Below, piece after piece: positions 16,998 to 24,868 of a stretch of DNA of 64,000 bases. Origin of the DNA: KK5 sp034043675. Its GTDB lineage: Bacteria; Pseudomonadota; Gammaproteobacteria; Burkholderiales; Burkholderiaceae_C. Under the pieces are notes generated by a model. It saw only the letters and a list, made by a program, of their open reading frames with translations. It searched no databases and was not told where the DNA came from. A program made the translations under genes and the position numbers. The number at the start of each line of letters is the position of its first letter. Position 1 is the stretch's first letter. Where the stretch lies: contig NZ_JAXCLA010000009.1 of the NCBI RefSeq assembly GCF_034043675.1, positions 310,001 to 374,000 of the forward strand, written 5' to 3'.

Positions 16998-17606
16998 ATG
17001 TCGGTGATTGGCCGTCCAAGAGAGTTCGACCGCACGGAGGCGCTTGAGCTCGCCATGCATGCGTTTTGGCGCAAGGGGTACCTTGCCACCTCGTTGAGCG
17101 ACCTTTGCGAGGCGATGGGCATCCGATCGCCCAGTCTTTATGCGGCGTTCGGAAGCAAGGAAGCCCTATACCTCGAAGCCGTGGAGCACTACGCCCGTAC
17201 GGTGGGGACAGCGATTTGGGACCGCCTCTCGTGCGGCCCTAGCGCGCGAGCCGCTGTGGAAGATGTGCTGCGGGCGGCGGTTCGCAGCCTCCCAGCGTCC
17301 GCAAAGGCACCGGCCGGATGCATGGTGGCCCTGGGTGCGCTTAGCGAGGAATGCCCGGGCGACATCGGTGCAACCTTCAAACGGATCAGGCTCGACTGCC
17401 TAGAGAGGCTGCGCGCAAGGCTGCGTACGGCGGTGTCAGTTGGCGAACTGCCGGAAACGGTCCACGTTGAATCCTTGAGCCGCTTTTACCTGGGAGTTTA
17501 TGCAGCGCTGGCGGTGCAGGCGCGCGACGGTGCTACCAAGGCAGAGCTAAAAGGGGTCGTTGATGTGGCGATGCGAGCTTGGCCGATTCACCCGTCGTCT
17601 GGTTGA
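16998..17606 (+). CDS. TetR/AcrR family regulator
   Basis: A 202-residue regulator starting MSVIGRPREFDRTEALE, a common opening of TetR proteins that guard single oxidoreductase genes. The helix-turn-helix reads AFWRKGYLATSLSDLCEAMG, then RSPSLYAAFGSKEALYLEAV (about 21-62). The C-terminal part contains Cys residues in PAGCMVALG and SEECPG, which could sense electrophiles or oxidants, as in related repressors; this is inference. AAAAGGA precedes the ATG. It is divergent from the SDR at 16896 with a strong palindrome between. Confidence 0.9.
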   Translation: MSVIGRPREFDRTEALELAMHAFWRKGYLATSLSDLCEAMGIRSPSLYAAFGSKEALYLEAVEHYARTVGTAIWDRLSCGPSARAAVEDVLRAAVRSLPASAKAPAGCMVALGALSEECPGDIGATFKRIRLDCLERLRARLRTAVSVGELPETVHVESLSRFYLGVYAALAVQARDGATKAELKGVVDVAMRAWPIHPSSG

Positions 17607-18290
17607 GTCCTGTGCCTCAACGGTGCAGGCGTCCCTCCAGAGCCCGTATTTATGGGGCTTCTGAGGCATCCTGCCGAAGCTACCCCCAAAGCCACCCCCC
17701 AAGGAAATTTTAAGAGCTTGAAGGACGACTTGGGGCGTGGGACCGCGTGCCGGGGACGGATGGTGGCCTACTCGGCCGGGTTTGGCGGTGGCCGCGAGTG
17801 CATGGAAATCGCCGGCAGGAATCGACCCTGAGGTGACGTCCGCAGCCCTGATTTCGCCGCCCTGAAGCTGCCGGTCGGACCTCATACCCAGGCACCTGCT
17901 AGAGGCCCCGCGGCGGAGGGCACACATCGGCGGGCAGCCCTCGGAGCGAATCAGTCGAGGAGCACGGCTTGAGACCGTGCGGGCTCACCAAGGATGAGTT
18001 AGATGCCTTTCCTCGAGTGCGGCGATCACCTTGCCCATCGTCTACTTGCTCATCGGGGCAGCGCCTCGGCCCTCACGGCGCGAAGGTCGGGGCACGCCGC
18101 GGCCGCGTCGTCATTCCAAATGGGCACGCGCGTGGGCCGCCTGGCTGGGTAAAAAGGCGGCGCCCGGCACCATGCCGCTGGCCAAGCAACACGCAGGAGC
18201 AGGGATGAAGCACGCGCGCGTCGGACCCATCGAAGCATCGCCCCCGGGGTCGGGCAGGCCAGTGGCCCCCGCTGCTGGATCACCACCGGC
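17607..18290. other. Long non-coding stretch with C-rich direct repeats
   Basis: Nearly 700 bp without a credible gene. At 17682-17702 the sequence runs ACCCCCAAAGCCACCCCCC, which on the other strand is a double GGGGGT-type repeat. Such repeats are sometimes seen beside tyrosine-integrase attachment sites, but no integrase is present, so this is only a hint of a lost element. A hairpin GCACGG/CCGTGC lies at 17962-17980. Nothing else is recognised. Confidence 0.4.
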
Positions 18291-18869
18291 CTACAGCGCA
18301 GGTCGCAGCCGTACAGCCGTACAGCCGTACAGCCGTACAGCCGTACAGCCGTACAGCCGTACAGCCGTGCCGCGCATCTGCTCGACGCAATAGCGGACGT
18401 AGTCGATGTCCTTGGGCACGTGCAGCACCCAGGGGGCGAACTGGAAATGCACCAGGCCCAGCTTGCCGGCCGCCCGCATCGGTTCGATGGCCGCCTTGAA
18501 GCGCTCGAACAGCTCGTCGAGGATCGCCCGCGGCACATCCTTCGCATGGACGTTCCGCTTGTCGCTCAGCTCAGGGGGCAGCGCGTCTTTCAAGTCGGCC
18601 GGCAAGGCGGTGGGCGGCGTCTGATGCCCTGTCATCAGCCGAAACGCCTTGATGTTCATGACGAAGCCGCGCGGCGTGCGCTCGACCCAGCGCTGCGCGT
18701 TGGCGGCCGACGGCATGGCGTAGTAGCTCGAGTCGACCTCGACGATCGGAAATTGCGTCGAGTAGAAGCGCAGACGACTCTCCGGCGTGTTCGCGAAGGC
18801 CGGATAGAAGCGCTTGCTGTCGATCAGCGTCTTGTCGGTCCAGGAGGCCGTGCCCACGCGCACCTTCAT
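18291..18869 (-). pseudogene. DUF72 protein, truncated at an 8-bp repeat array
   Basis: The first 165 or so residues are a good DUF72 (TIM-barrel) N-terminal part: MKVRVGTASWTDKTLI, FPIVEVDSSYYAMPSA, WVERTPRGFVMNIKAFRLMTGH, and FAPWVLHVPKDIDYVRYCVEQMRG. The reading frame then enters a tandem array and yields the 8-residue repeat TAVRLYGC before a stop; the second half of the family is missing. The gene is therefore broken, or its end is set by repeat number. It lies 52 bp behind the unknown gene at 19596. Confidence 0.75.
18307..18370. repeat. Octanucleotide tandem repeat, 7 perfect units plus one degenerate
   Basis: AGCCGTAC is repeated seven times without change from 18307 to 18362, with an eighth copy reading AGCCGTGC. 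As 8 is not a multiple of 3, gain or loss of a unit shifts the frame of the DUF72 gene that runs through it. Confidence 0.95.
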
Positions 18870-18921
18870 GTCAACCTTGCCCCGAAGTTCATCAGCGTGG
18901 GGATCGTCGTCCGCTGTTTGG

Positions 18922-19596
18922 TCAGGCGCTGGGTTCCTTTGCGCCTGGGCCTTCGGTGACGGCTGGCCTCGCGGCGCCGTCTGCCTCTGCAGGTGGGTCC
19001 GCTGCTGCGATCGCTGCCTCGAGTTCCACCCTCAGCTGCGTGAGTGACTCGTGCCGGCCGACCGGGTGAGGGCGGCGGGGCCACTCGTTGCACGCCTGGA
19101 CCTGGACGAAGAGCTGGTCGGCGCACCAGACGGGATGAAACATACCCTCCTGTCCATAGGCGCTCTGACCGTGCTTGGGTGTCAGCAGCTCCGATGCCTC
19201 GAGATGCAGTTCGTGGAGCCGCGTGAGATAGGCGTCGATCCATGTGTCCTTGCGCTCGTATTGCACCGGCGCGTAGGGGGTGACCGTCAAGAAGGCCCGC
19301 TCCAGGTACTCGTTGCGGAAGGCCCGGTCGCTTGGCAGGTGGGTGCTGGCTGCCAGCAGCACGGCTTCGTGGGCCTTGATCGCCGATTTGCCCCACCGAC
19401 GTTCGGCATTCGATCGGTAGTCCCCCTCAAAGACATCGACGTGGTCGCAGCCCTCCGTCAACAGGTCCAGGGCCAGCAGCAGGACGCGGTCCGGCCCGCC
19501 CAGTGCTTGTTCAAAGGCCCGCTGTCCGATCGAAGCCAGTGCGCTGCGGCCAACGCCACCAGCAGACGGCAAGCTCATCTCGAACTCGTTTCGCAT
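18922..19596 (-). CDS. Hypothetical protein upstream of DUF72
   Basis: A 224-residue soluble, mostly helical protein with a very good ribosome site (AAGGAGGTGCT directly before the ATG). It has EGDYRSNAERRWGKSAIKAHEAVLLAA, then TVTPYAPVQYERKDTWIDAYLTRLHELHLEA in the middle and an Ala/Pro/Glu-rich tail. I do not recognise the family. It is followed 52 bp later by the truncated DUF72 gene, so the two probably form a transcript. No signal peptide or membrane segment is seen. Confidence 0.6.
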   Translation of the reverse strand: MRNEFEMSLPSAGGVGRSALASIGQRAFEQALGGPDRVLLLALDLLTEGCDHVDVFEGDYRSNAERRWGKSAIKAHEAVLLAASTHLPSDRAFRNEYLERAFLTVTPYAPVQYERKDTWIDAYLTRLHELHLEASELLTPKHGQSAYGQEGMFHPVWCADQLFVQVQACNEWPRRPHPVGRHESLTQLRVELEAAIAAADPPAEADGAARPAVTEGPGAKEPSA

Positions 19597-20043
19597 AGCA
19601 CCTCCTTGCTGCAGGTCGACGAATACCCGGGAACCGTCTGGCCAAGGCCGGGCGTTCGATCCGAATCATGTGTCAGTCAAGCCCGACGCGAGGCTGGCAA
19701 TACCTATTGCCAGGGTTGCCTGATCCGTCATTCATCCAATCAGAAGTCCTTCCCGTAGACATGCGTTCGGAGATGCATCACACAGGTCAGACCGGCAGAA
19801 GGCAAGCTCGACGAACCCTGTACTGCGCCAAGCATGGCGACGGCGGCGAATGAATGGAGCCCCGCTGAGCGGTTGGTGGGCCCGCACCGATCCGAGTGCA
19901 ATAAGGCCGCCTGTAGATGTGCGGTCTGTTCTCTGTGCCGCTGCATCGAATCCGACTTCGCGTCTTGAGGGAAAACAGAAAGGCACGTATCGAATCGGCC
20001 ACCACCGAACTGTCTGGTTTATTGGGAAGTCCCTGTAGAAAGG

Positions 20044-20380
20044 GTTAGGTGGCTGGTGATGCTCCGTAAGCGCCGAAGTTCCTCTTGCGGATTTATATAG
20101 AGCAGAAAGTCCAGCGGGCCGTGAAATGCATCTACAGCGACCTTCAATGCGTCTTGCGGAATAAAGAGATCCTGAGGAATCGCTGAATTGGCTCACCGTG
20201 AATGGTGGCTACGGCGCCTTCGGATTCGCCCTCCAACTCGCCGGCGCGCACGGCCGCATCTAAAGAGGTCCTGTCACTCTCAGCGCACATCCTGGCTGTT
20301 GGGATGTTGTCCACGTTCAAGGGCATATACCTAAAGCCTACTTCCTTACCGACATAGGACGTTCGATTGATCTCCAGCAC
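20044..20380 (-). pseudogene. scpA: scpA remnant (segregation and condensation protein A, N-terminal fragment)
   Basis: The minus strand first reads VRAGELEGESEGAVATIHGEPI, then after a one-base shift near 20185 continues IPQDLFIPQDALKVAVD and AFHGPLDFLLYI. This is the ScpA opening, where a short acidic leader and HGEP-like segment precede IP-x-DAL and F-x-GPLD-LLYLI. After LLYI the sequence stops matching. ScpA is part of the SMC condensin complex and is normally about 270-290 residues, so this is a dead fragment. Borders are approximate. Confidence 0.55.
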
Positions 20381-20408
20381 CTACGGACAGGCGCTAGAAC
20401 TAAGCACT

Positions 20409-22064
20409 TCAGCCCTTTGAGCCTGATATTGATTGTTTCTTTTTCTTTATGTCGTGCCTAGTCTCCTGCTCAGCATTTCTTCGGATTCGCTCCTTATTGT
20501 TAAGAACCTTTCGTCTTTGCTTCAATCCCACCTCCGCCTGGGTATCCTCATCCGACGAAGAACTGCTCGCACTTGGTTCTTCATGCGGACTATGCTTTTC
20601 ACTGCGGAGCTTGCGTTGGGCCGGGGATGTGGATCTTTTCCTTTCCGCTACCTTCTTGCCAACTGGAGCCTTCTTGTCAACTGAAGCCTTCTTGGGCGCT
20701 GCCGCCTTCACCAATAATTTTGGCTGCTCCAGACGGCCGGCTCGCCTCCTGTCTTTCACACTTTTGATGGCAGCCCTCTTCTCATCAAGCGCCTTCTGAT
20801 GTTCATCGATTTCAGCCTCAAGCAGTTCAAGCTCATTATCGGCAAGATAATCAAGTTTTTTCTCTTCGTCCTCCCGTTTCGCCTCTGGCAAAGCAAAAGC
20901 AGCAAATCCCTTCTGACTGTACTTAGCCGTCGCTGCACTGACAGAGATCTGCTTGATTCGACCACCTTCTCTTACGAAGCGAGAGTTTGACACTCTAACT
21001 TTGGACTCGAAAGGGACCTTCGCAGCACTCTGAACCCGCTCGTTGCTTCTCCTGACCTTGAAGATCCTCTTATCCATCGCCGACACGCTGGCAAGCTTTC
21101 TCAGCATCGGCTGATTGCTCGATACTGCGGAGGTCGAGAAATGTCCCTTCTTGAAAAGCTCACCGACGGCGTTGTATGGAGCAATGCGCTCCTTATCCTC
21201 TTCTAGGCCGTTGTGCGTGTTCTGGCTAGCAAGTGCACCGTATGAGCCTTCTCGTGGCTTTCCTCCCGTCACCAGGATCTGGAAATTCTCATCATCCGTC
21301 ACGCCACATAGAAAATCCTGAGTTATCGCGCTGTTGCCCGGAAAGTCTAGTAGATCGGATATCAGGAAAATGTGTCTGACTAGGTCTCCATCTGCGTATG
21401 CATCGTTCTCTGCCTTCAAGTGAGTCTTCCCCATACTTGCAGGTTGCTTCGTCCCAGCCAGTCCCGCAAAAAATGATTTGCTGTATGCCATGTGCTTCTT
21501 TGAGAGTGCTGCAATTTCTTCCGTTGTCAGGTCCTTCTCATCCTTCTTTTCCTTCTCGTTTCTTCTAAAGACGCGTGGGTAAAGCTTGATGTCGTCTTTC
21601 TTGCCGACACCTGGTCGATCAAGACGAACCTTGATGTTCGATGATCCAGGGACAGGGATCACAAGACCTTTTCCCTTGCCGATTGGGAGCTTGTCTGATG
21701 GTGTGGTCTTTGCCGTCTTGTAGATCTTGTGGAGCATTCGCTCCGGCTCTTCATCAGGCTCATCAGCTCCTGTGACTGCATGGAATCTTGTGTTGACCGC
21801 TTCAACATATTCCCGCTTCATTGTGAAGTGGAAGGTCAGATTCTCTCGGTCTATATCGCCTAAAATGTCCTCATCTTCGGACACATAGCTATCCGAATCG
21901 TCTGACGTAAAATGCCATGACTCCTCTTCAGGCTTTTCTTCAGCTGGCTTCTTCGCTGCCGCTGATTTGTGACTTGTAGACTTTTTGATAGCAACTCCAT
22001 GCTTCCCCAGTTCCTCTACTACCTGGCCGTTGAAGCCGTCATAAACATTTCCAGTAGGACCCAT
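20409..22064 (-). CDS. Large Lys/Ser-rich protein of unknown function, AT-richer than its surroundings
   Basis: A 551-residue protein that I cannot place in any family. From the N terminus it has a Lys/Glu-rich stretch (KKPAEEKPEEESW), an acidic patch (SDDSDSYVSEDEDILGD), a mixed region with FHFTMKREYVEAVNTRFHAV and LVIPVPGSSNIKVRLDRPG, a middle with LVRHIFLISDLLDFPGN and FQILVTGGKPREGSYG, a charged coiled coil around residues 405-450, and a long disordered basic tail with KKASVDKKAPVGKK and SASSSSSDEDTQ. Base and codon use (AAG/AAA, AGA, TCT) differ from neighbours. No signal peptide is visible. It lies 18 bp behind the 182-residue gene, so both probably act together. Confidence 0.75.
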   Translation of the reverse strand: MGPTGNVYDGFNGQVVEELGKHGVAIKKSTSHKSAAAKKPAEEKPEEESWHFTSDDSDSYVSEDEDILGDIDRENLTFHFTMKREYVEAVNTRFHAVTGADEPDEEPERMLHKIYKTAKTTPSDKLPIGKGKGLVIPVPGSSNIKVRLDRPGVGKKDDIKLYPRVFRRNEKEKKDEKDLTTEEIAALSKKHMAYSKSFFAGLAGTKQPASMGKTHLKAENDAYADGDLVRHIFLISDLLDFPGNSAITQDFLCGVTDDENFQILVTGGKPREGSYGALASQNTHNGLEEDKERIAPYNAVGELFKKGHFSTSAVSSNQPMLRKLASVSAMDKRIFKVRRSNERVQSAAKVPFESKVRVSNSRFVREGGRIKQISVSAATAKYSQKGFAAFALPEAKREDEEKKLDYLADNELELLEAEIDEHQKALDEKRAAIKSVKDRRRAGRLEQPKLLVKAAAPKKASVDKKAPVGKKVAERKRSTSPAQRKLRSEKHSPHEEPSASSSSSDEDTQAEVGLKQRRKVLNNKERIRRNAEQETRHDIKKKKQSISGSKG

Positions 22065-22082
22065 GGCTCTGAACTCTCCGAG

Positions 22083-22631
22083 TCAGCTGGACTGCAGCTC
22101 TTGCCGGTTGCTACACACATCGACAATCAGCCCTAACGCTCGTGTGAGATCGCTGCGCACGCTGAATGCCACTTTGTACGGATTCGTCTCTAGAAGCATC
22201 AGCAACGAGTCATCCTTCAACTCTTCTCTTGCAGCGGTGACCATGGACTGGATTGATTGCAAGCCAGTCTTGTCGTCGTTCAGCGCCGATGTGAGTTGAT
22301 CCAGAGATGTTTCAAGCGGCATCAATAACTTCATGAGAATCGCAGGAAGCCCTTGCTCTGCGATCTCGACTCCATTTAGGCCGCCGCCACTTCGAAAGGC
22401 GCTTTGCAACTCGGTGAACTGAAGTCGCGCAGTCTCTAAAGCCTGTTGGCCACTGGTGAACGCAGCATCACGGGCCTGCGCCCACTTTGCAACCCGCAAT
22501 TGCATATCGTCCTGGGGTATGGATCGCGCTGTTTGGGCCTGATTCAACTTAAGCAGCTTGCGAGCTTCAAAGCACCAAGCAGCGATAACGGGCGAAGGCG
22601 ATGGGATTGGGGAAGCGTCGCTGCTATCCAT
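22083..22631 (-). CDS. Helical protein of unknown function, partner of the 551-residue protein
   Basis: A 182-residue, almost fully helical protein: AAWCFEARKLLKLNQAQTARS, AKWAQARDAAFTSGQQALETA, ILMKLLMPLETSLDQL and AAREELKDDSLLML. No family is recognised. AGGGAG lies 9 bp before the ATG at 22631. It is the first gene of a two-gene row with the 551-residue protein and shares its lower GC. A small helical protein before a large one could be a chaperone, adaptor or immunity-type partner, but nothing in the sequence proves this. Confidence 0.65.
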   Translation of the reverse strand: MDSSDASPIPSPSPVIAAWCFEARKLLKLNQAQTARSIPQDDMQLRVAKWAQARDAAFTSGQQALETARLQFTELQSAFRSGGGLNGVEIAEQGLPAILMKLLMPLETSLDQLTSALNDDKTGLQSIQSMVTAAREELKDDSLLMLLETNPYKVAFSVRSDLTRALGLIVDVCSNRQELQSS

Positions 22632-23048
22632 ATCGTGTCACTCCCTGGCTGTTGCGCCGGCACGGGCTTCCAGCCCGCTGCGGGTTGAGCCGTATGTTCT
22701 TTGACTGACCAGAATAGGCTGCATTTCCAGGCCTTTGCGAGGTATTTACCCTCAATTTCTGTGAGTCCACGTGTACCGAGATGCGCCACTGGAGTTTCCT
22801 GGCCTCACAGCGCAAATGTGGCAGTCATCGAGTCCTCCCCGCCTGATCCAGGTCAGACGACGCCTGACATGGGCCCCGGATCTGTCTCCCATGCAAACAG
22901 CAAGGGATCGCTCACGATCCTCAGAAAGGAACGGTCTATAGAAGCGCAATAGCGTTCGTTCAAGACTCATTGAGAGACCATGGCCATTGCCGACGGGAAT
23001 GCTAAATGCGCCTGCGATGTCGGACGAGGCTGCGGTCGCGCCATGCGC
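22632..23048. other. Intergenic region with a GC hairpin, no gene recognised
   Basis: A compact hairpin CGGGCT-TCC-AGCCCG (22663-22677) lies 30 bp upstream of the 182-residue gene. The rest is mixed sequence of moderate GC that likely includes the promoter of the two-gene module. No open frame here has a family match. Confidence 0.4.
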
Positions 23049-23240
23049 TCAAGGCTTGTCTGCCGGGGAGTGTGTGGCCCACCAACACAGAATCGACCCG
23101 CCGCACACCAACACTGCACCTTCGAGGAAGGCAACGCTCAACGGAGCTTTGAGCAAGGCGACGGCGAGGGCTGCCGAAAACACCGGGATGAAATACGAGG
23201 CACTGGAAAGTACCGTCAGATGGTGGCTTCTGTCACGGGG
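23049..23240 (-). pseudogene. EamA/DMT transporter C-terminal remnant
   Basis: The minus strand reads TVLSSASYFIPVFSAALA, VALLKAPLSVAFLEGA and VLVCGGSILCWWATHSP before a stop at 23049. This matches the last two membrane helices of EamA-type drug/metabolite transporters, where a SYLIPVF-type motif begins helix 9 and a G-x-x-L-x-x-x-G run forms helix 10. The upstream eight helices are absent, so it is a fragment. Confidence 0.55.
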
Positions 23241-23394
23241 GGCTTCGCGGAAAGGGTCTGTCGATGGAGAGACTTTCGGGCCTGGCAGCCCTCGAGCTCG
23301 AGCAGATAGTGCTTCACAACGCTTTCCGCTGACGGGTTTGAGGAGGACTTGCTGAGCGGGGCGGGCCGACCCTTCCCCTGAGCTTGGCTCGCCT

Positions 23395-23787
23395 CTAGCC
23401 TATCCGGAAGCCGAAAACCTCGACTCCGACCTCGCTGCAATCGGTATACACATCGGGCTTGGCCGTGGAAACTCGCGCTGCTTGCACGCGAGGATGGGCC
23501 AGCATTGTCGCCAGCAAATCGTCGCAGAGCGTTTCCTGAAGATGGACATGGCCGCGTTCGAGCCGCGAGAGCACGCTATTCCGGATGAAGTCGTAGTCCA
23601 GCACGTCGCGCAGTTCGTCGTTGCTGGACGAGGAATCTGCCAAGCGGACGTACAAGTCCACATTGATACGCAGGCGCTGTGGGGCTCGCTTCTCGAACTC
23701 ATGGGCGCCAATCCGGACAGGCAATTCGAAGTTGCGTAGATAAAGGCGCCGGCAGCCGAAGAGGCGAGGATCCAAGAGGGCCGACAT
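23395..23787 (-). CDS. folB: Dihydroneopterin aldolase FolB
   Basis: A 130-residue cytoplasmic enzyme of folate synthesis that splits 7,8-dihydroneopterin to 6-hydroxymethyl-dihydropterin and glycolaldehyde. LYLRNFELPVRIGAHEFEKRAPQRLRI is the family opening, with the conserved Glu in HEFEK, and DVLDYDFIRN and QETLCDDLLATML provide the pterin-site segment; the FolB end KPDVYTDCSEVGVEVFG matches the active-site Lys region. It lies 46 bp behind the pteridine reductase, a pairing that makes sense in pterin metabolism. Length is normal for the family. Confidence 0.88.
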   Translation of the reverse strand: MSALLDPRLFGCRRLYLRNFELPVRIGAHEFEKRAPQRLRINVDLYVRLADSSSSNDELRDVLDYDFIRNSVLSRLERGHVHLQETLCDDLLATMLAHPRVQAARVSTAKPDVYTDCSEVGVEVFGFRIG

Positions 23788-23833
23788 TCAGGGTGCCCTC
23801 CGAGGCATAGCGATTGAACAGACGAAAATCATG

Positions 23834-24625
23834 TCACTTCTGCTGGCGAACGAGAAAAAGTACGTCGCGCGGCTGAGGGCTCAGGTGCTGACCACCGTCG
23901 ACCAGCAAGGTGCTGCCCGTCACTGCGGGGGACTCGAGCAGGAAACGCACCGTGCGGGCCACGTCCTGCGGTGTCGACGAACGCTGCAGCGGCGTCATCC
24001 TATGGGCCTCGGCGAACTCCGCCTCGCTCATCGGGCCCGAGAGCAGGGTGACGCCGGGCGCCACGCCGCAGACGCGAAGTGCGGGTGCCAGCGCCTGCGC
24101 GAGCAGCTTGCCGGCCGCTTCCAACGCCGCTTTGGACAGCGTGTACGACAGGTGATCCGGGTTCGTGTTCCAGAGCTTCTGGTCCAGCAGATTCACCACG
24201 CAGCCGGTGCAGCCGCGGGACAGGACATGCTGGTGAAGGGCCCGGGCCAGCACGATGGCCGGCGTGACGTTGGCGTTGAAGTGGCGCAGCGCCACTTCGG
24301 CGCTGAAGCTGGCTACATCGTCGTGCTCAAACAGCGAGGCGTTGTTCACCACGGCGTCCACGCGGCCATGCCGCGCCGCTACGGCTGGCAGCAAGCCTTC
24401 CAGTTCGCCCGCGTCACTCAGTTCGGCCCGGAAGCCGAACGCCAGTGCCCCCAGCGCTCGCAACTCCTCGACGGTGGCATCCGCCTCCGCGGCTGAATGC
24501 CGGTAGTGCAGGGCAACATCCCAGCCATTCGCCGCCAGTTCCAGCGCGATCGCTCGGCCGATGCGGCGTGCCCCGCCGGTCACAAGCGCGACCGGACGAT
24601 TTTCAGGCATTGATCTTGACTTCAT
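23834..24625 (-). CDS. Pteridine reductase-like SDR (FolM/PTR1 type)
   Basis: A 263-residue SDR. Its nucleotide loop TGGARRIGRAIA has the Arg pair typical of pteridine reductases, which use NADPH to reduce dihydropteridines. NNASLFEHDD follows, then VVNLLDQKLWNTNPDHLSYTLSKAAL, where Asp and YTLSK form the catalytic set; the D-Q-K segment before the Tyr is characteristic of PTR1/FolM. The start could also be the ATG at 24610. It is upstream of folB in the same direction. The function is well supported, although the exact pterin substrate is not. Confidence 0.8.
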   Translation of the reverse strand: MKSRSMPENRPVALVTGGARRIGRAIALELAANGWDVALHYRHSAAEADATVEELRALGALAFGFRAELSDAGELEGLLPAVAARHGRVDAVVNNASLFEHDDVASFSAEVALRHFNANVTPAIVLARALHQHVLSRGCTGCVVNLLDQKLWNTNPDHLSYTLSKAALEAAGKLLAQALAPALRVCGVAPGVTLLSGPMSEAEFAEAHRMTPLQRSSTPQDVARTVRFLLESPAVTGSTLLVDGGQHLSPQPRDVLFLVRQQK

Positions 24626-24630
24626 GTTAG

Positions 24631-24649
24631 ACACTTTATATAAAAGTGT
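24631..24649. promoter_or_regulatory. Palindromic operator upstream of the pteridine reductase
   Basis: ACACTTTATATAAAAGTGT has perfect 7-bp arms around ATATA and sits 6 bp upstream of the pteridine reductase ATG. It could be an operator or the promoter core. It shares the ACACT-N9-AGTGT outline with the site at 53705. The flanking TAGAC/GTCTA adds further symmetry. Confidence 0.5.
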
Positions 24650-24771
24650 TCCTGTTTTGTCTAGCGGGAGATCCAGTGTGCCCAGTATTTGTCGGCCCGC
24701 TGCTCGGCGATAGCCGCCGGCATTTCGGGAATACCCAAGGCCCGATGTGCGAAGCCGCGCCATTAGACTTG

Positions 24772-24781
24772 TGAACATAAT
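24772..24781 (+). promoter_or_regulatory. Shared motif TGAACANAWT, site 1 (TonB receptor promoter)
   Basis: TGAACATAAT lies 97 bp upstream of the TonB receptor start in AT-rich DNA. The same core occurs in four other intergenic regions (34693, 50818, 56569 and 61397). Confidence 0.5.
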
Positions 24782-24868
24782 AAATAAAAACGTCTAGATG
24801 TCGTGGCTGAAGGTCGTCCGATCCGTTGGCGCCGTCTGGGCGAGAAATTCAACGGAGCAGGAGACAAG

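Noticed and set aside
17962..17980. tRNA-like anticodon stem-loop (GCACGG, CTTGAGA, CCGTGC)
   Set aside because: No D arm, T arm or acceptor stem can be folded around it.
18307..18370. Tandem array as a CRISPR
   Set aside because: Units are only 8 bp, contiguous and without spacers.
19732..20196. Minus-strand open frame of about 150 codons
   Set aside because: Its sequence has no motifs, and the same DNA reads as ScpA fragment in another frame.
20409..22631. Calling the unknown pair a toxin-antitoxin or secretion effector-chaperone system
   Set aside because: No toxin, immunity, secretion-signal or nuclease motif can be seen; only size order and spacing suggest it.
22663..22677. GC hairpin as a terminator
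   Set aside because: It lies upstream of the 182-residue gene in the promoter region and has no T-run.
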